64,000 nt of DNA, taken from NCBI GenBank assembly GCA_937889015.1, contig CALARR010000361.1:17082-81081 (forward strand), read 5' to 3'. The DNA comes from an uncultured Planctomycetales bacterium (GTDB taxonomy: Bacteria; Planctomycetota; Planctomycetia; Pirellulales; Thermoguttaceae). The notes below the pieces were generated by a model. That model was not told the DNA's origin, ran no database searches, and was given only the letters and a program-made list of their open reading frames with translations. Shown one piece after another: positions 34,808 to 44,858 of this stretch; position 1 is the stretch's first letter, and each line of letters opens with the position of its first letter. The position numbers and the translations under genes were made by a program.

Positions 34808-36217
34808 CTATACAAACACCGCCAGGCAAGCCAGGACGAGCAGCAGACCGGCCGCAACCCAGGTGATGGACTGGGATCGCGAAGGACGCTGGGCCAACTC
34901 AGGCTCGTCGGCCAGATCGGCGATGCGCACTACTCCCAGCATGGGCCGTCGCGTGGCCGATTCCGCTTCGTCCGGCGTCTGCAGCGGTCGGTCCTGGAAA
35001 CCGCCGCTGCAAATCATCGCCAAGCCGGCCGTAAAGGCCAACGCTGCCGCCAACGCGGCCCACAAGGGACGGCTGCGATTGTTGGCGGCCGGGTCCGAAG
35101 CCAAAACCGGGGCGAATGCGATCTGAATCTGCGGGCCGCGGATCTGTTCCTGCCAGGCGTCACGCTCGATGGCCGCCAGACGTTGCTGCTGTTCCGAGGC
35201 ACGCTCCAACGCCGCCAACAGGCTCCAGAAGGTCTGGCTGGCCTCAGCGTGCGTTTGAGCGGAATCCGTCTCCCGATCCTTGTCGGGTGTCGCTACCGAC
35301 GGCGGTTGCACGACTGCTGGCCGCCGGCTGAACTGGGGAGGAGACGTCGCAGCGGATTCCGCTGCTGCGCGCTGCGGCAGGAAGTTCAGCTTGCGTTTCA
35401 AGTGGTTGATCTTCGATTCCAGATCCTGCACCTCAGGATGTACGGCCGTTCGCACCAAGAGCATCTGCCGCAATGTTCGCTGCAGCTCGGCCAACTCGCG
35501 TTCCGCGCCGGCCCGTTCGGAACTATCGGTGGCTTGCGGTTCGGGCAAGGGTTGAGGCGCAGCAGTGGACGCCGGCGGTGGTTCGTTCGCGGGCCTTGCG
35601 GACGCCGAATCTGCGGTGCGCGCAGCACGGAGTTGCTTGGCCAGTCGTTCATGGTCGCGGAAATGACGTTCCAGATAGCCATCCAGATCGGCCTTGGCAG
35701 CCTGGTACTGCCGTTGGGCTTCCTCAGCAGCTTGCTGATCCTTGGCGTGCCGGCGTTCAGCATGGGCGCGAGCCAGCGCGCGATAGACTTCCGACCAGCG
35801 ACGAGCTGCTTCGTTGGCCAGGCGCGCGGCGCGAGCCCGATCGGAGTCCGTGCAGAGAACGCGGACTTGCTGCTGATCGGCGTTGCCGGTCGCTGGCTCA
35901 ATCTGCAAGGCTTGGCCCAGTTGCTGGACCGCCGAGTCGCTCACGGCGTGCGGTCCATCCACGGACTCCAGCGTTTGCTGCAACAAGGCAGTGGCGAGAG
36001 CATCGTGCGTCACCTGCTCCAATGGAAGGCTGTCGGCGGGGCCCCGACCAATGCCGACCACGGCGGCCGAACGGTATTCCGGCCGAGGTGCAGACGACGA
36101 AGTCGCTTGCCCCCAGAAGTAGAAGCTCAGCCCTGAAACCACGAAAGTGACGACCAGCAGCGCACGCATCCCCAAGTTCGAGGAGATACGCAACGATCCG
36201 TGTTGCGTGGCAGACAT
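34808..36217 (-). CDS. Wzz/GumC-like polysaccharide chain-length or coiled-coil membrane protein
   Basis: 469 residues with two membrane helices at the ends (MRALLVVTFVVSGLSFYFWG, residues 17-36; WVAAGLLLVLACLAVFV at the C-terminus) plus one near residue 400 (PLWAALAAALAFTAGLAMI). The middle is a long coiled coil (EAARRWSEVYRALARAHAER; ELAELQRTLRQMLLVRTAVHP). The periplasmic-loop pattern and the ALLQQTLESVDG segment resemble polysaccharide co-polymerases. No BY-kinase domain is present, and no glycan genes are adjacent. The assignment rests on topology and weak similarity. Confidence 0.55.
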   Translation of the reverse strand: MSATQHGSLRISSNLGMRALLVVTFVVSGLSFYFWGQATSSSAPRPEYRSAAVVGIGRGPADSLPLEQVTHDALATALLQQTLESVDGPHAVSDSAVQQLGQALQIEPATGNADQQQVRVLCTDSDRARAARLANEAARRWSEVYRALARAHAERRHAKDQQAAEEAQRQYQAAKADLDGYLERHFRDHERLAKQLRAARTADSASARPANEPPPASTAAPQPLPEPQATDSSERAGAERELAELQRTLRQMLLVRTAVHPEVQDLESKINHLKRKLNFLPQRAAAESAATSPPQFSRRPAVVQPPSVATPDKDRETDSAQTHAEASQTFWSLLAALERASEQQQRLAAIERDAWQEQIRGPQIQIAFAPVLASDPAANNRSRPLWAALAAALAFTAGLAMICSGGFQDRPLQTPDEAESATRRPMLGVVRIADLADEPELAQRPSRSQSITWVAAGLLLVLACLAVFV

Positions 36218-36505
36218 TGTGGTCCGTCTTGGTCTATGTCGTGGAGGACGGTATCGGAATGGGGTTTCTCTTGCCCGGATGATCTAGTTCACCCAGGTTG
36301 CGATACTTCTCTGCGCTTCCATGCATGCTGTGCGCAGACTATTCCCTACAGTCGATATCGAACGCGCAGGGGGCAAAGCTTGAATGCCGCCTCAGAAGGT
36401 TGCAAAACGTCCTCGGGCCGGGGAGAATACGGACTTTGGGAAGAGTTCCCTTGCCGCCAATTGGCCTTCTGTTGAAAGACCGTTTTCGCCCAGGAAGAGT
36501 CCCGT

Positions 36506-37339
36506 ATGAAGATTGCCACTTTTGTGAAGAGTTTTCAGGACTGGCCCATTCCGGTCATCTGTCATCGGTTCAAGGAAATTGGGTTGGACGGCGTGGACCT
36601 CACCGTGCGCGCCAAGGGAATGATCGAACCCGCCAATGCGGCCGAACAACTGCCCCTGGCCGCCAAGGCGGCGTTGGAGGCGGGAACAGAGATTCTCCTC
36701 ATCACCAGCGACGTCACCGAAGTCAACGACTTGTCCGAAAGCCTTTTCGCTACGGCCGGCAAGCTGGGGATCACGCGCATCAAGCTGGGTTACTACCGCT
36801 ACAAGCCCTTCGGCACGCTCCGCGCCCAGATGGACGAAGCTCGACGGCAATTGGCTGCCGTCGCGAAGCTGGGGCGCAAGCACGGCGTGTTGCCTTGTGT
36901 GCATGTGCATTCGGGCACGTACCTCTCTTCGCACGGCACGTTGCTTTACGAGATGCTCCGCGATTTCGCACCCGACGAAGTGGGCGCGTACGCCGACACG
37001 TTGCACATGGCCTTGGAAGGCGGGGCCGAAGGATGGCGCCAAGGATTGGACCTGCTCGCCCCCTGGCTGCGGCTGGTGGCCGTGAAAAACTTCTCCTGGT
37101 TCGCCGGCGACCGCGACAAGTACGGCCAGATTCAGTGGAAGACCAAAGTCGTGCCCGTGGCCGACGGCATCTCGCCCATCCCCGCCTTCGTTGCCACCCT
37201 GAAACAGGCCGGATATCGGGGCGATTTCTCGATGCACAGCGAATACAAGGGCAAGCACAGCTTCGAAGACTTGGACACCGAAGCCTGCTTGAAGCAGACG
37301 GTCGAAGACCTGAAGTTCTTCAAGCCCCTGTTGGGGTGA
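36506..37339 (+). CDS. sugar phosphate isomerase/epimerase
   Basis: 277-residue TIM-barrel protein of the xylose-isomerase-like superfamily, a second member after the one at 1571. Signatures: GVDLTVRAKG, LLITSDVTE, PCVHVHSGTYLSS (His candidate metal ligands), YADTLHMALEGG and KNFSWFAGD, then GDFSMHSEYKG with His and Glu near the end. It lacks a signal peptide. AGGAAG precedes the ATG. trpF follows 68 bases after its stop, but the two functions are unrelated. The substrate is unknown. Confidence 0.85.
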   Translation: MKIATFVKSFQDWPIPVICHRFKEIGLDGVDLTVRAKGMIEPANAAEQLPLAAKAALEAGTEILLITSDVTEVNDLSESLFATAGKLGITRIKLGYYRYKPFGTLRAQMDEARRQLAAVAKLGRKHGVLPCVHVHSGTYLSSHGTLLYEMLRDFAPDEVGAYADTLHMALEGGAEGWRQGLDLLAPWLRLVAVKNFSWFAGDRDKYGQIQWKTKVVPVADGISPIPAFVATLKQAGYRGDFSMHSEYKGKHSFEDLDTEACLKQTVEDLKFFKPLLG

Positions 37340-37376
37340 GAACGGAGCTCAGCGACCAATGTTTCGAGGGCGGATT

Positions 37377-37399
37377 GCTGACGGCTGATAGCTGAAAGC
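37377..37399 (+). repeat. GCTGA-type short repeat directly upstream of trpF
   Basis: Three degenerate copies of GCTGAnn run together here, ending in AGCTGAAAGC exactly 8 bases before the trpF ATG. The same 10-mer, with the same 8-base spacing, precedes the DUF1015 gene at 39733. It may act in translation initiation or be a dispersed simple repeat. Confidence 0.5.
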
Positions 37400-37407
37400 G
37401 CGTCTCC

Positions 37408-38085
37408 ATGTTTCGCATCAAGATCTGCGGCATCACCACGGTGGCCGATGCTCTGGCGGCGGCCGAAGCGGGCGCTGACGCCCTGGGACTCAACTTCTAT
37501 CCGCGCAGTCCACGCTATGTCGAGCCGCAGGTTGCACGGAAGATCGTAGAGGCCCTGCCCGCCGGCGTAATAAAGGTGGGGCTCTTCGTCAACGCGCGCC
37601 CCGGCGAGATCCGGCCCTTGTGGGAACAACTCGGCCTGGACCTGATCCAACTGCACGGCGATGAGCCTCCTGAATTGTTGGCGGCGCTGAGCGACTGCCG
37701 TGTCATGCGCGCTTTTCGCGTGGGGGCAGAGGGCCTGAATCCGGTGGTGGACTATCTGCAACGCTGCCGCCGCCTGAACTGCCTGCCAGGCATGATCCTG
37801 GCCGATTCGGCTGTGAAGGGGACCTACGGCGGCTCGGGCCAGGTCGGCCCATGGCAGATCCTGGCCCGTCGCCCCGCCGACCTGCCCCCTCTAGTTCTGG
37901 CCGGGGGGCTGACGCCCGACAACGTCGCCCACGCCATCGCCGCCGTTCAGCCTGCAGCCGTGGATACGGCCAGCGGCGTCGAGGACGCGCCAGGGCATAA
38001 GTCATCCGATCGAATCCGCTCCTTCGTCCGCTCGGCAAGGCAGGCCTTCGATTCGCCCCTCGGTGCGTCTCCGATCACATCATGA
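37408..38085 (+). CDS. trpF: phosphoribosylanthranilate isomerase
   Basis: 225 residues, the normal size. It catalyses the Amadori rearrangement of N-(5-phosphoribosyl)-anthranilate in tryptophan synthesis. Motifs: KICGITTVADALAAAEAGAD with the catalytic Cys, LGLNFYPRSPRYV, KVGLFVNA, IQLHGDEPPE, and the phosphate-binding LAGGLTPDNVAHAI plus AVDTASGVEDAPGHKSSDRI with the catalytic Asp. No other trp gene is in the window, so the pathway is dispersed. The protein is complete. Confidence 0.96.
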   Translation: MFRIKICGITTVADALAAAEAGADALGLNFYPRSPRYVEPQVARKIVEALPAGVIKVGLFVNARPGEIRPLWEQLGLDLIQLHGDEPPELLAALSDCRVMRAFRVGAEGLNPVVDYLQRCRRLNCLPGMILADSAVKGTYGGSGQVGPWQILARRPADLPPLVLAGGLTPDNVAHAIAAVQPAAVDTASGVEDAPGHKSSDRIRSFVRSARQAFDSPLGASPITS

Positions 38086-38209
38086 GCGAAGCGGCGCGAT
38101 CGTAGCACGGTCTGTGACAGGCGGAGCGCGCCCGAATCCCCTCTCCTCCCAGATCGGGGTGCAGCTACGCGATTCCTGTAGCTTGTCAATCTCCCCCCCG
38201 TCGCATATC

Positions 38210-38234
38210 ATGGCAGGACTTCCCGGCCTGCCAT
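38210..38234. other. hairpin in the ahcY upstream region
   Basis: ATGGCAGG and CCTGCCAT form a perfect 8-base-pair stem with a 9-base loop about 80 bases before the ahcY start. It is not followed by a T-run and does not resemble the SAH riboswitch core. Its role is unknown. Confidence 0.4.
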
Positions 38235-38314
38235 GCCGCTCGCTGGGTACTCATTCTTGCTTCCCTATGCCCCGCAGGACAGGGCGCGATCGCTTGTCAG
38301 CAAAGGAGATCTCT

Positions 38315-39631
<1,317 letters not shown>

Positions 39632-39694
39632 TAACCAGCGTTCAGCGATCCCTGCTCACCGGTCAACCGCGCCTGCGGGAGTCGGCCGCTGTGC

Positions 39695-39724
39695 GCTGGA
39701 AGCTGAGAGCCAAAAGCTGAAAGC
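39695..39724 (+). repeat. GCTGA-type short repeat directly upstream of the DUF1015 gene
   Basis: Degenerate GCTGA/AGCTGA words are repeated and end in AGCTGAAAGC exactly 8 bases before the ATG at 39733, as upstream of trpF. Confidence 0.5.
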
Positions 39725-39732
39725 CCTTTGTC

Positions 39733-41034
39733 ATGCCTGAAATCCAAGCCTTTCGCGGCATTCGCTACAACCTGGGCCACGTCGGATCGCTGAGCGATGT
39801 GATCGCTCCGCCCTACGATGTGATCGGCCCCGAACTGCAAGACCAGCTCTACAAGAAGCACCCCTGCAATGTGGTGCGGCTGATCCTCAATCGGATGGAG
39901 CCGGGCGATGACGAGGCGAACAATCGTTACAGCCGCGCCAAGCGGTTCTTGAAGAACTGGCAGTCGGAGGGGGCCCTGTTCACCGAGGCCGACCCCGCGA
40001 TCTATGTCTACCACCAGGAGTTCGAGAGCCTGGGCCGGACCCACGTGCGCCGCGGCTTCATGGCGCGTATGCGGCTGTCTCGGTTCGGCGAGGGGCAGGT
40101 CTTTCCGCACGAAGAAACCCTGTCCGGCCCCAAGATCGACCGGCTGATGCTGACCGTAATGTGCAAGGCGAACTTGAGTCAGGTGTTCGGTCTGTATCCC
40201 GACACCGAGTGCGAGGTGCAGCGTCTGTTGGACGAGGCCGTGGCTGGCCTGACGCCGCTGGAAGCCGTGGACCACCTCGGCGTGCGGCATCGCATGTGGC
40301 CGGTGACCGACGTGCAGAAGATCGCGGCCTTGGCCGGCCTGGTCGGCCCGCGTCCCGTGTTTATCGCCGATGGGCATCACCGCTATGAAACGGCCTGCAA
40401 CTATCGCGACCAGCTTCGCGACAGTTGCACGCTGAAGCCGGATCATCCGGCCAACTACGTGTTGATGCAATTCGTGGCCATGGAAGATCCGGGACTGCTG
40501 GTCTTGCCCACGCACCGCTTGTTCCGCGGTGTGCCGGCCCTGACCGCCGAGGAATTGCAGGCTCGATTGGGCGATTGCTTCGCCTGCCGTGCAGCGGGCC
40601 AGGGGCCGGATCAGGCCCATGCGGTCTGGGAAGACATCGAGACCGGTTCCCAGCAGGCGACTTTGGGGCTCTACACCCAGAAAGACGGCCGCTGGACCAT
40701 CGCCCAACTGACCGCCGCCGGCCAGGCGCGCATGGCCGAGGCGGCTGCCGACCACGGACCGGAGTGGCAAGGACTGGGCGTGGCCGTGCTGCATCGGTTG
40801 GTCATTGAGCATCTGTTGGGCCAGAAAGACCTGCCCAAACCCGACTATGTGCACCAGGTGGAAGAAGTCGTGACCGGCTTGAAGACCGGTGAGTTCCCCT
40901 TGGCGGCGTTGGTGATGCCCGCCACGGTCGATCACATTCGCCAAATCAGCATGAGCGGCGAGCGCATGCCGGCCAAGAGCACCTACTTCTACCCCAAGCT
41001 GCTCAGCGGCATGGTCATCAATCCGCTGGAATAG
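39733..41034 (+). CDS. DUF1015 family protein
   Basis: 433 residues matching the conserved DUF1015 family of unknown function. Typical blocks are FRGIRYN, the highly conserved SDVIAPPYDVIGPE near residues 20-35, NVVRLILNRMEPGDD, RGFMARMRLSRFGEGQVFPHEETLSGPK, and the FIADGHHRYETACNYRD motif near residue 215, whose His pair and Asp suggest a metal-dependent or phosphoryl-transfer activity. It is cytoplasmic. It follows ahcY by 101 bases on the same strand, but coupling is not shown. Confidence 0.9.
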   Translation: MPEIQAFRGIRYNLGHVGSLSDVIAPPYDVIGPELQDQLYKKHPCNVVRLILNRMEPGDDEANNRYSRAKRFLKNWQSEGALFTEADPAIYVYHQEFESLGRTHVRRGFMARMRLSRFGEGQVFPHEETLSGPKIDRLMLTVMCKANLSQVFGLYPDTECEVQRLLDEAVAGLTPLEAVDHLGVRHRMWPVTDVQKIAALAGLVGPRPVFIADGHHRYETACNYRDQLRDSCTLKPDHPANYVLMQFVAMEDPGLLVLPTHRLFRGVPALTAEELQARLGDCFACRAAGQGPDQAHAVWEDIETGSQQATLGLYTQKDGRWTIAQLTAAGQARMAEAAADHGPEWQGLGVAVLHRLVIEHLLGQKDLPKPDYVHQVEEVVTGLKTGEFPLAALVMPATVDHIRQISMSGERMPAKSTYFYPKLLSGMVINPLE

Positions 41035-41505
41035 CCGCGCACGGTATGCTCCGGCCTGACATCTGCCCGGCTGCGCGCGTTCGTGGCATGTCGTCCGGAT
41101 TGCTTAACACCCCCGGTGTCGGATCGCACAGCGCGACGGTGATCTACCACGGTTGCCTCACCCGCGATTTGGACTACCATGAGGCCGTGTGCAATGCGGC
41201 CTGGCGCCTATGTTCCCACGCGCTGGCTCCCGAGCCCCCGTTTCACGTGAAACGGCTCCACGCATGGCGCAATTTGTGCTATTTGCAGGCGAGCCGCCGG
41301 CCTGGCTGTGGTCTCGGGGCAAGAATTCGAGTCCAGAATCGAATAGCTTTCTGGGACCTGACGGCCTTGGCTATTGCGCCTCAGATAGACAGTGCAACGA
41401 GGGCGACCAGCGGGAGCCCGTTTTCGCGGTACAAGCCCCACCCGCGTGTTGCATTTCTCTTCTGAAGACCAATAGCCGCCTTGATGCGGAGGAGGAGATC
41501 GAACT
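41035..41505. other. 471-base spacer carrying the first parS site
   Basis: No gene is convincing here; a 139-residue frame spans the region but has no recognisable content. The parS palindrome at 41239-41254 is the only clear element. No DnaA-box cluster was seen. Confidence 0.5.
41239..41254. promoter_or_regulatory. parS centromere site 1
   Basis: CGTTTCACGTGAAACG is a perfect 16-base palindrome that differs from the bacterial parS consensus TGTTTCACGTGAAACA only at the outermost base pair of each arm. It lies about 1.2 kb before parA. Confidence 0.9.
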
Positions 41506-42183
41506 ATGCACGCCGAGGCCCCTCGCTCCGCCCACAGTCCAGAGACCCGTCGTTTTGCCCGGACGCTCGCAGACGATCTTCGACGCCAAGTCCTGCGTCA
41601 CAACCTGCTCCAGGTCTTCCTGGTCGTGGTCTTGGTTCCCGGGACCATTGCGCTCTGGGCCGTTTCGTTCTGGCTGATCCACTGGCTGATCGAGCGCATC
41701 GGCGAAACGTGCTGCTGCGAGTGGTCCCAGGTGGCGTTCTACGGGTCGTGGGCCGGTCTGGCCGCATTGGCTTTCTGGGGCTATCAGCACCGCAACGCAG
41801 AGATCGAGCCCGAGAACTTCGAGGAATCGGAATTCAGTGAGTTCGCCCCGGCCCGCGACGTCATCGCCCCGCTGGATCCGCGGCATGATTCCCGCGAGGT
41901 CTTCCTGCTCTACTCTATCCTCATGGCAGCTCCCAAAACGACCATCCTCGCGATCCGGGCGATGCGATCCTGGATACGCTGTGATCGGAACGCGCCAAGC
42001 CATGCGGCCAATGTCCTTCGACAGTTGGCCGTGCGCCCTGGTTGGGTACCGGCCACCGATTTCGTCGATCACGGCCCCGGCCTATGGCTTCTCGACCGCC
42101 TGGACCTGATCTGGACCCAAATCGACCATGGCCACAAGTACGTCCGCATACGGCCCGGCGCCAAACGATCGGACTTCGCGTGA
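41506..42183 (+). CDS. unknown two-helix membrane protein between parS sites
   Basis: 225 residues, start supported by a GGAGGAGGAG ribosome-binding site. Two hydrophobic helices are seen (LLQVFLVVVLVPGTIALWAV, then FWLIHWLI; VAFYGSWAGLAALAFWGY), separated by a short loop with three consecutive Cys (ETCCCEW). An acidic linker (EPENFEESEFSEF) follows, then a soluble C-terminal domain of about 100 residues (YSILMAAPKTTILAIRAMRS; ANVLRQLAVRPGWVPATDF) that might be a degenerate winged helix. I do not recognise the family. It sits between parS1 and parS2/3, upstream of parA-parB, so a link to chromosome segregation or membrane anchoring of the centromere is possible but unproven. Confidence 0.7.
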   Translation: MHAEAPRSAHSPETRRFARTLADDLRRQVLRHNLLQVFLVVVLVPGTIALWAVSFWLIHWLIERIGETCCCEWSQVAFYGSWAGLAALAFWGYQHRNAEIEPENFEESEFSEFAPARDVIAPLDPRHDSREVFLLYSILMAAPKTTILAIRAMRSWIRCDRNAPSHAANVLRQLAVRPGWVPATDFVDHGPGLWLLDRLDLIWTQIDHGHKYVRIRPGAKRSDFA

Positions 42184-42214
42184 AACAACGACGACACGGA
42201 TCTGGTAAACCGCG

Positions 42215-42230
42215 TGTTTCACGTGAAACA
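42215..42230. promoter_or_regulatory. parS centromere site 2 (perfect consensus)
   Basis: TGTTTCACGTGAAACA is an exact match to the bacterial parS consensus bound by ParB/Spo0J. It lies 227 bases before the proposed parA start. Confidence 0.97.
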
Positions 42231-42246
42231 GGCAAACCGCAGCAGA

Positions 42247-42262
42247 TGTTTCACGTGGAACG
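42247..42262. promoter_or_regulatory. parS centromere site 3 (imperfect)
   Basis: TGTTTCACGTGGAACG matches the parS consensus at 14 of 16 positions and is placed 32 bases, about three helical turns, after site 2. It may also act in autoregulation of parAB. Confidence 0.85.
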
Positions 42263-42291
42263 AAGCGCGCCGCCTCTCCTCTCCCGCCCCG

Positions 42292-42355
42292 CGTCTCTAG
42301 CCTCTCGACTCTCGACTCTCGCCCCTCGTCTCTCGTCTCTAGCCTCTCGACTCTC
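42292..42355. repeat. CT-rich 22-bp direct repeat upstream of parA
   Basis: A 22-base word beginning CGTCTCTAGCC occurs at 42292-42313 and 42334-42355 (42-base offset), within a longer tract of CTCTCGACTCTC-like simple sequence. The purine/pyrimidine bias is strong. It lies in the parA leader, between parS3 and the start codon. Confidence 0.8.
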
Positions 42356-42441
42356 CCAACTGCCATTCCCCGCGCGCCGAGAACCATTTACAATCCGCCT
42401 CGCTCTTGAACTCAAGCGGCCGCAGGCAGGGAGGCCTGGTC

Positions 42442-43188
42442 GTGGGGCGTGTGCTTTGCGTAGCCAACCAGAAAGGGGGGGTCGGTAAAACCACTACCGC
42501 CATCAATCTCGCCTGCGCACTGGCCAAGGCCGGTAGCCAGACCTTGCTGGTCGACCTCGACCCCCAATGCAACGCCACCAGCGGTGTGGGAGCGGAACCC
42601 ACAGCCAAACATCCCTTGGTGGCCGGAACGCCCTTGCGACAGGCCGTCGTCGCCACGCAGACGCCGCAACTGGAGGTCCTGCCGGGCAGTCGCTGCTTCC
42701 GCGATGTGGAGGCCCTGAACCGCGACGACCCGACCCATGCGGCCCGCCTTCGCGAACACCTCGTGCGCGGCGCCAGCGGCTATGACTTCGTGCTCATCGA
42801 TTGCCCGCCCTCGCTGGGCAAGATCACGCAGACCGCCCTGGCCTGTGCGCAAGAGGTCCTGATGCCTATCCAGTGCGAGTATTTCGCCATGGAAGGCCTG
42901 GCCCAGATGATCGAGGTCATTCGCGAGGTGATGAACGGGCCGGCCCCGCAACTGCAGTTTGGTGGAATTGTGCTCACAATGTACGACCCGAGCCTCGAAT
43001 TGACGCACGAAGTGGATCAGGAGGTGCGGGATTTCTTTGGGGAGATCGTCTTTCAGACGGCTATTCCCCGCGACGTGGCAGTGGCCGAAGCGCCGAGCCA
43101 CGGTTTATCGGTCCTGGACTACGCGCCCCGTGCCCGGGGTGCCCGAGCCTACATAGAACTGTGCATGGAGGTACTGGAACGTGAGTAA
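42442..43188 (+). CDS. parA: ParA/Soj chromosome-partitioning ATPase
   Basis: 248 residues from a GTG at 42442, with GGGAGG 7 bases upstream; a TTG at 42406 is also in frame but has no ribosome-binding site. The deviant Walker A (KGGVGKTTT, residues 11-19) with signature Lys11, the Walker A' (LLVDLDPQCNATSG) and the Walker B (FVLIDCPPSLG) identify a Soj-type ParA with no N-terminal HTH, as expected for chromosomal loci. It drives segregation of ParB-parS complexes over the nucleoid. parB overlaps its end by 8 bases, indicating translational coupling. Confidence 0.97.
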   Translation: MGRVLCVANQKGGVGKTTTAINLACALAKAGSQTLLVDLDPQCNATSGVGAEPTAKHPLVAGTPLRQAVVATQTPQLEVLPGSRCFRDVEALNRDDPTHAARLREHLVRGASGYDFVLIDCPPSLGKITQTALACAQEVLMPIQCEYFAMEGLAQMIEVIREVMNGPAPQLQFGGIVLTMYDPSLELTHEVDQEVRDFFGEIVFQTAIPRDVAVAEAPSHGLSVLDYAPRARGARAYIELCMEVLERE

Positions 43189-44314
43189 GGAGAAACGACT
43201 GGGGCGTGGTCTGGAGGCCTTGCTGGGAAGGATCCCGTCTGCACCGGAACCGACGGCTCCGCCGCCCGCCACCGCCGCGCAGCGATCGGTCGAAACGCCT
43301 TATGGCCCGCGCGCCGACGACCCCTACGGCCTGTCCATCCCGCTCTACGAACCCCCGACCAGGGCACCGGCCGCGACACACGGGGCTGTTGAGCCCACGC
43401 TCGCCGAACGCATTGGCCTGGAAGCTGCGGCCTCGCCCAAGCCGTCGCAAGACGAGTTGCCGGAACCCGCCCCTGCCGGGCTCCCGCGCGTGGCGATCGA
43501 CCGCATCGATCGCAATCCCTATCAGCCACGCCAGGAATTCAACGAGAGCGATATCCAGAATCTGGCCGAAAGCCTCGCCACGCATGGACTGTTGCAGCCG
43601 GTCGTCTTGCGCCGCGTGGACGACCGCTACGAGCTGGTCGCCGGCGAGCGTCGGCTGCGTGCGGCGGCCAAGGCCGGATGGAGCGATGTTCCCGCCCAGA
43701 TCATCGAGGCCGACGACCGGCAGATGGCCGAATTGGCCATTGTCGAGAACATGCAGCGCAAGGATCTCAACCCGTTGGAAAAGGCGGCCTGCTTCCAGCG
43801 GTATCTGGAACAGTATGGCTGCACCCAGGAAGAACTGGCCGGCCGCTTGAAGCTTGACCGTTCGACGATCGCCAACCTGATTCGCCTGCTGGAACTGCCC
43901 CAGGCTGTGCAGGATTCGCTCCGCCAGGGTCGGCTCACCCAGGGGCACGCACGCGCGCTACTGCCGCTGGGCGACGAACAGGAGCAGGTGGCCTTCTGCC
44001 AGCGGATCCAACGCGAAGGACTCAGCGTGCGGCAGACCGAGGCCTTGGTCCAGGAAACGATCCAACAGGCCGACTCTGAGCCCTTGGCCCTCCTCGGCCG
44101 CGACGGCGAGAAGTCCAAGCCGCGCCGCGCTCCGAACGACCACCTGGCATCGCTGGAACAGGAATTCCGGGCCGCCTTGGGTGTGAAGGTGACCATCCGC
44201 CAGGGCCGTGGCGGACGCGGCAAGCTCTTGATCCACTTCCGCTCGCATGACGAATTCGACCGCCTGCGCGATCACATCTGTGCGTCGGCGCGTCCCGAGG
44301 CGAAGGCGGGCTGA
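43181..44314 (+). CDS. parB: ParB/Spo0J chromosome-partitioning protein
   Basis: 377 residues, longer than the usual 280-300 because of a Pro-rich N-terminal region (about residues 10-100). It starts with a GTG overlapping the parA stop. The CTPase/ParB N-domain has PYQPRQEFNESDIQNLAESL, LQPVVLRR and GERRLRAAAKAG (the GERRxRA CTP-binding box) and ENMQRKDLNPLEKA. The HTH (CTQEELAGRLKLDRSTIANLIRLLELP) binds parS, and a C-terminal dimerisation segment follows (LIHFRSHDEFDRLRDHI). The conserved N-terminal KRLGRGLEALLG motif that stimulates ParA is present at residues 4-15. Three parS sites upstream complete the system. Confidence 0.97.
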   Translation: MSKEKRLGRGLEALLGRIPSAPEPTAPPPATAAQRSVETPYGPRADDPYGLSIPLYEPPTRAPAATHGAVEPTLAERIGLEAAASPKPSQDELPEPAPAGLPRVAIDRIDRNPYQPRQEFNESDIQNLAESLATHGLLQPVVLRRVDDRYELVAGERRLRAAAKAGWSDVPAQIIEADDRQMAELAIVENMQRKDLNPLEKAACFQRYLEQYGCTQEELAGRLKLDRSTIANLIRLLELPQAVQDSLRQGRLTQGHARALLPLGDEQEQVAFCQRIQREGLSVRQTEALVQETIQQADSEPLALLGRDGEKSKPRRAPNDHLASLEQEFRAALGVKVTIRQGRGGRGKLLIHFRSHDEFDRLRDHICASARPEAKAG

Positions 44315-44451
44315 GACGACCGAAGCAACGAATGCCGCGGCGTGAGAACGACGAGATACACCCTTCCGTAGCGGGGTTTATCGCCTTGTCGTGTCGCGGT
44401 CGGAACGATACGATAGAGACTCGCTTGGGCCAAGTGCCGGCCCGAGCGCCT

Positions 44452-44527
<76 letters not shown>

Positions 44528-44540
44528 TGCCGAAGGCAGT

Positions 44541-44830
44541 CAGAGCAGGTGAGCATAAGAGCAGGAGAACAGGTGAGAAGAAGGGGGAGAAGAAGCTCAG
44601 ACGCGGCGCCATGATTAGACCGCTCACCTGCGGTCTCCTGTTCACCTGATCACCTGTTCGAAACTGCGTACCAGGAGGACTGGTAACCAGGAGAGAAAGA
44701 CCGGAAATCTATTGATCTCTGCATTGTTAATGGCCCCGGCCGGCCAACGGAAGGCCGGGAAAACCGGGCTCCCGATGGTCGTCCCCGGTTCATTCGCTGT
44801 GCAGGACCTAATAGGATCACCTGTTCTCCT
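44541..44830. repeat. spacer with AGGAGAACAGGTGA inverted repeats
   Basis: AGGAGAACAGGTGA at 44563-44576 is the exact inverted repeat of 44817-44830. Between them further degenerate copies of CAGGTGA/TCACCTG and CAGGAG words occur (44542-44550, 44623-44630, 44639-44657). This low-complexity family fills the 332 bases between tRNA-Pro and the four-helix-bundle gene. No transposase is inside. Confidence 0.75.
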
Positions 44831-44858
44831 TCCCTGCGGATCTGCCGCGGAGCGGTTC

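Noticed and set aside
38086..38314. SAH riboswitch in the ahcY leader
   Set aside because: Riboswitches of this class often precede ahcY, but I could not find the conserved core; only a simple hairpin is present.
41035..42441. Replication origin at the par locus
   Set aside because: parS sites suggest nearness to oriC, but no DnaA-box cluster, AT-rich unwinding element or dnaA/dnaN gene is visible.
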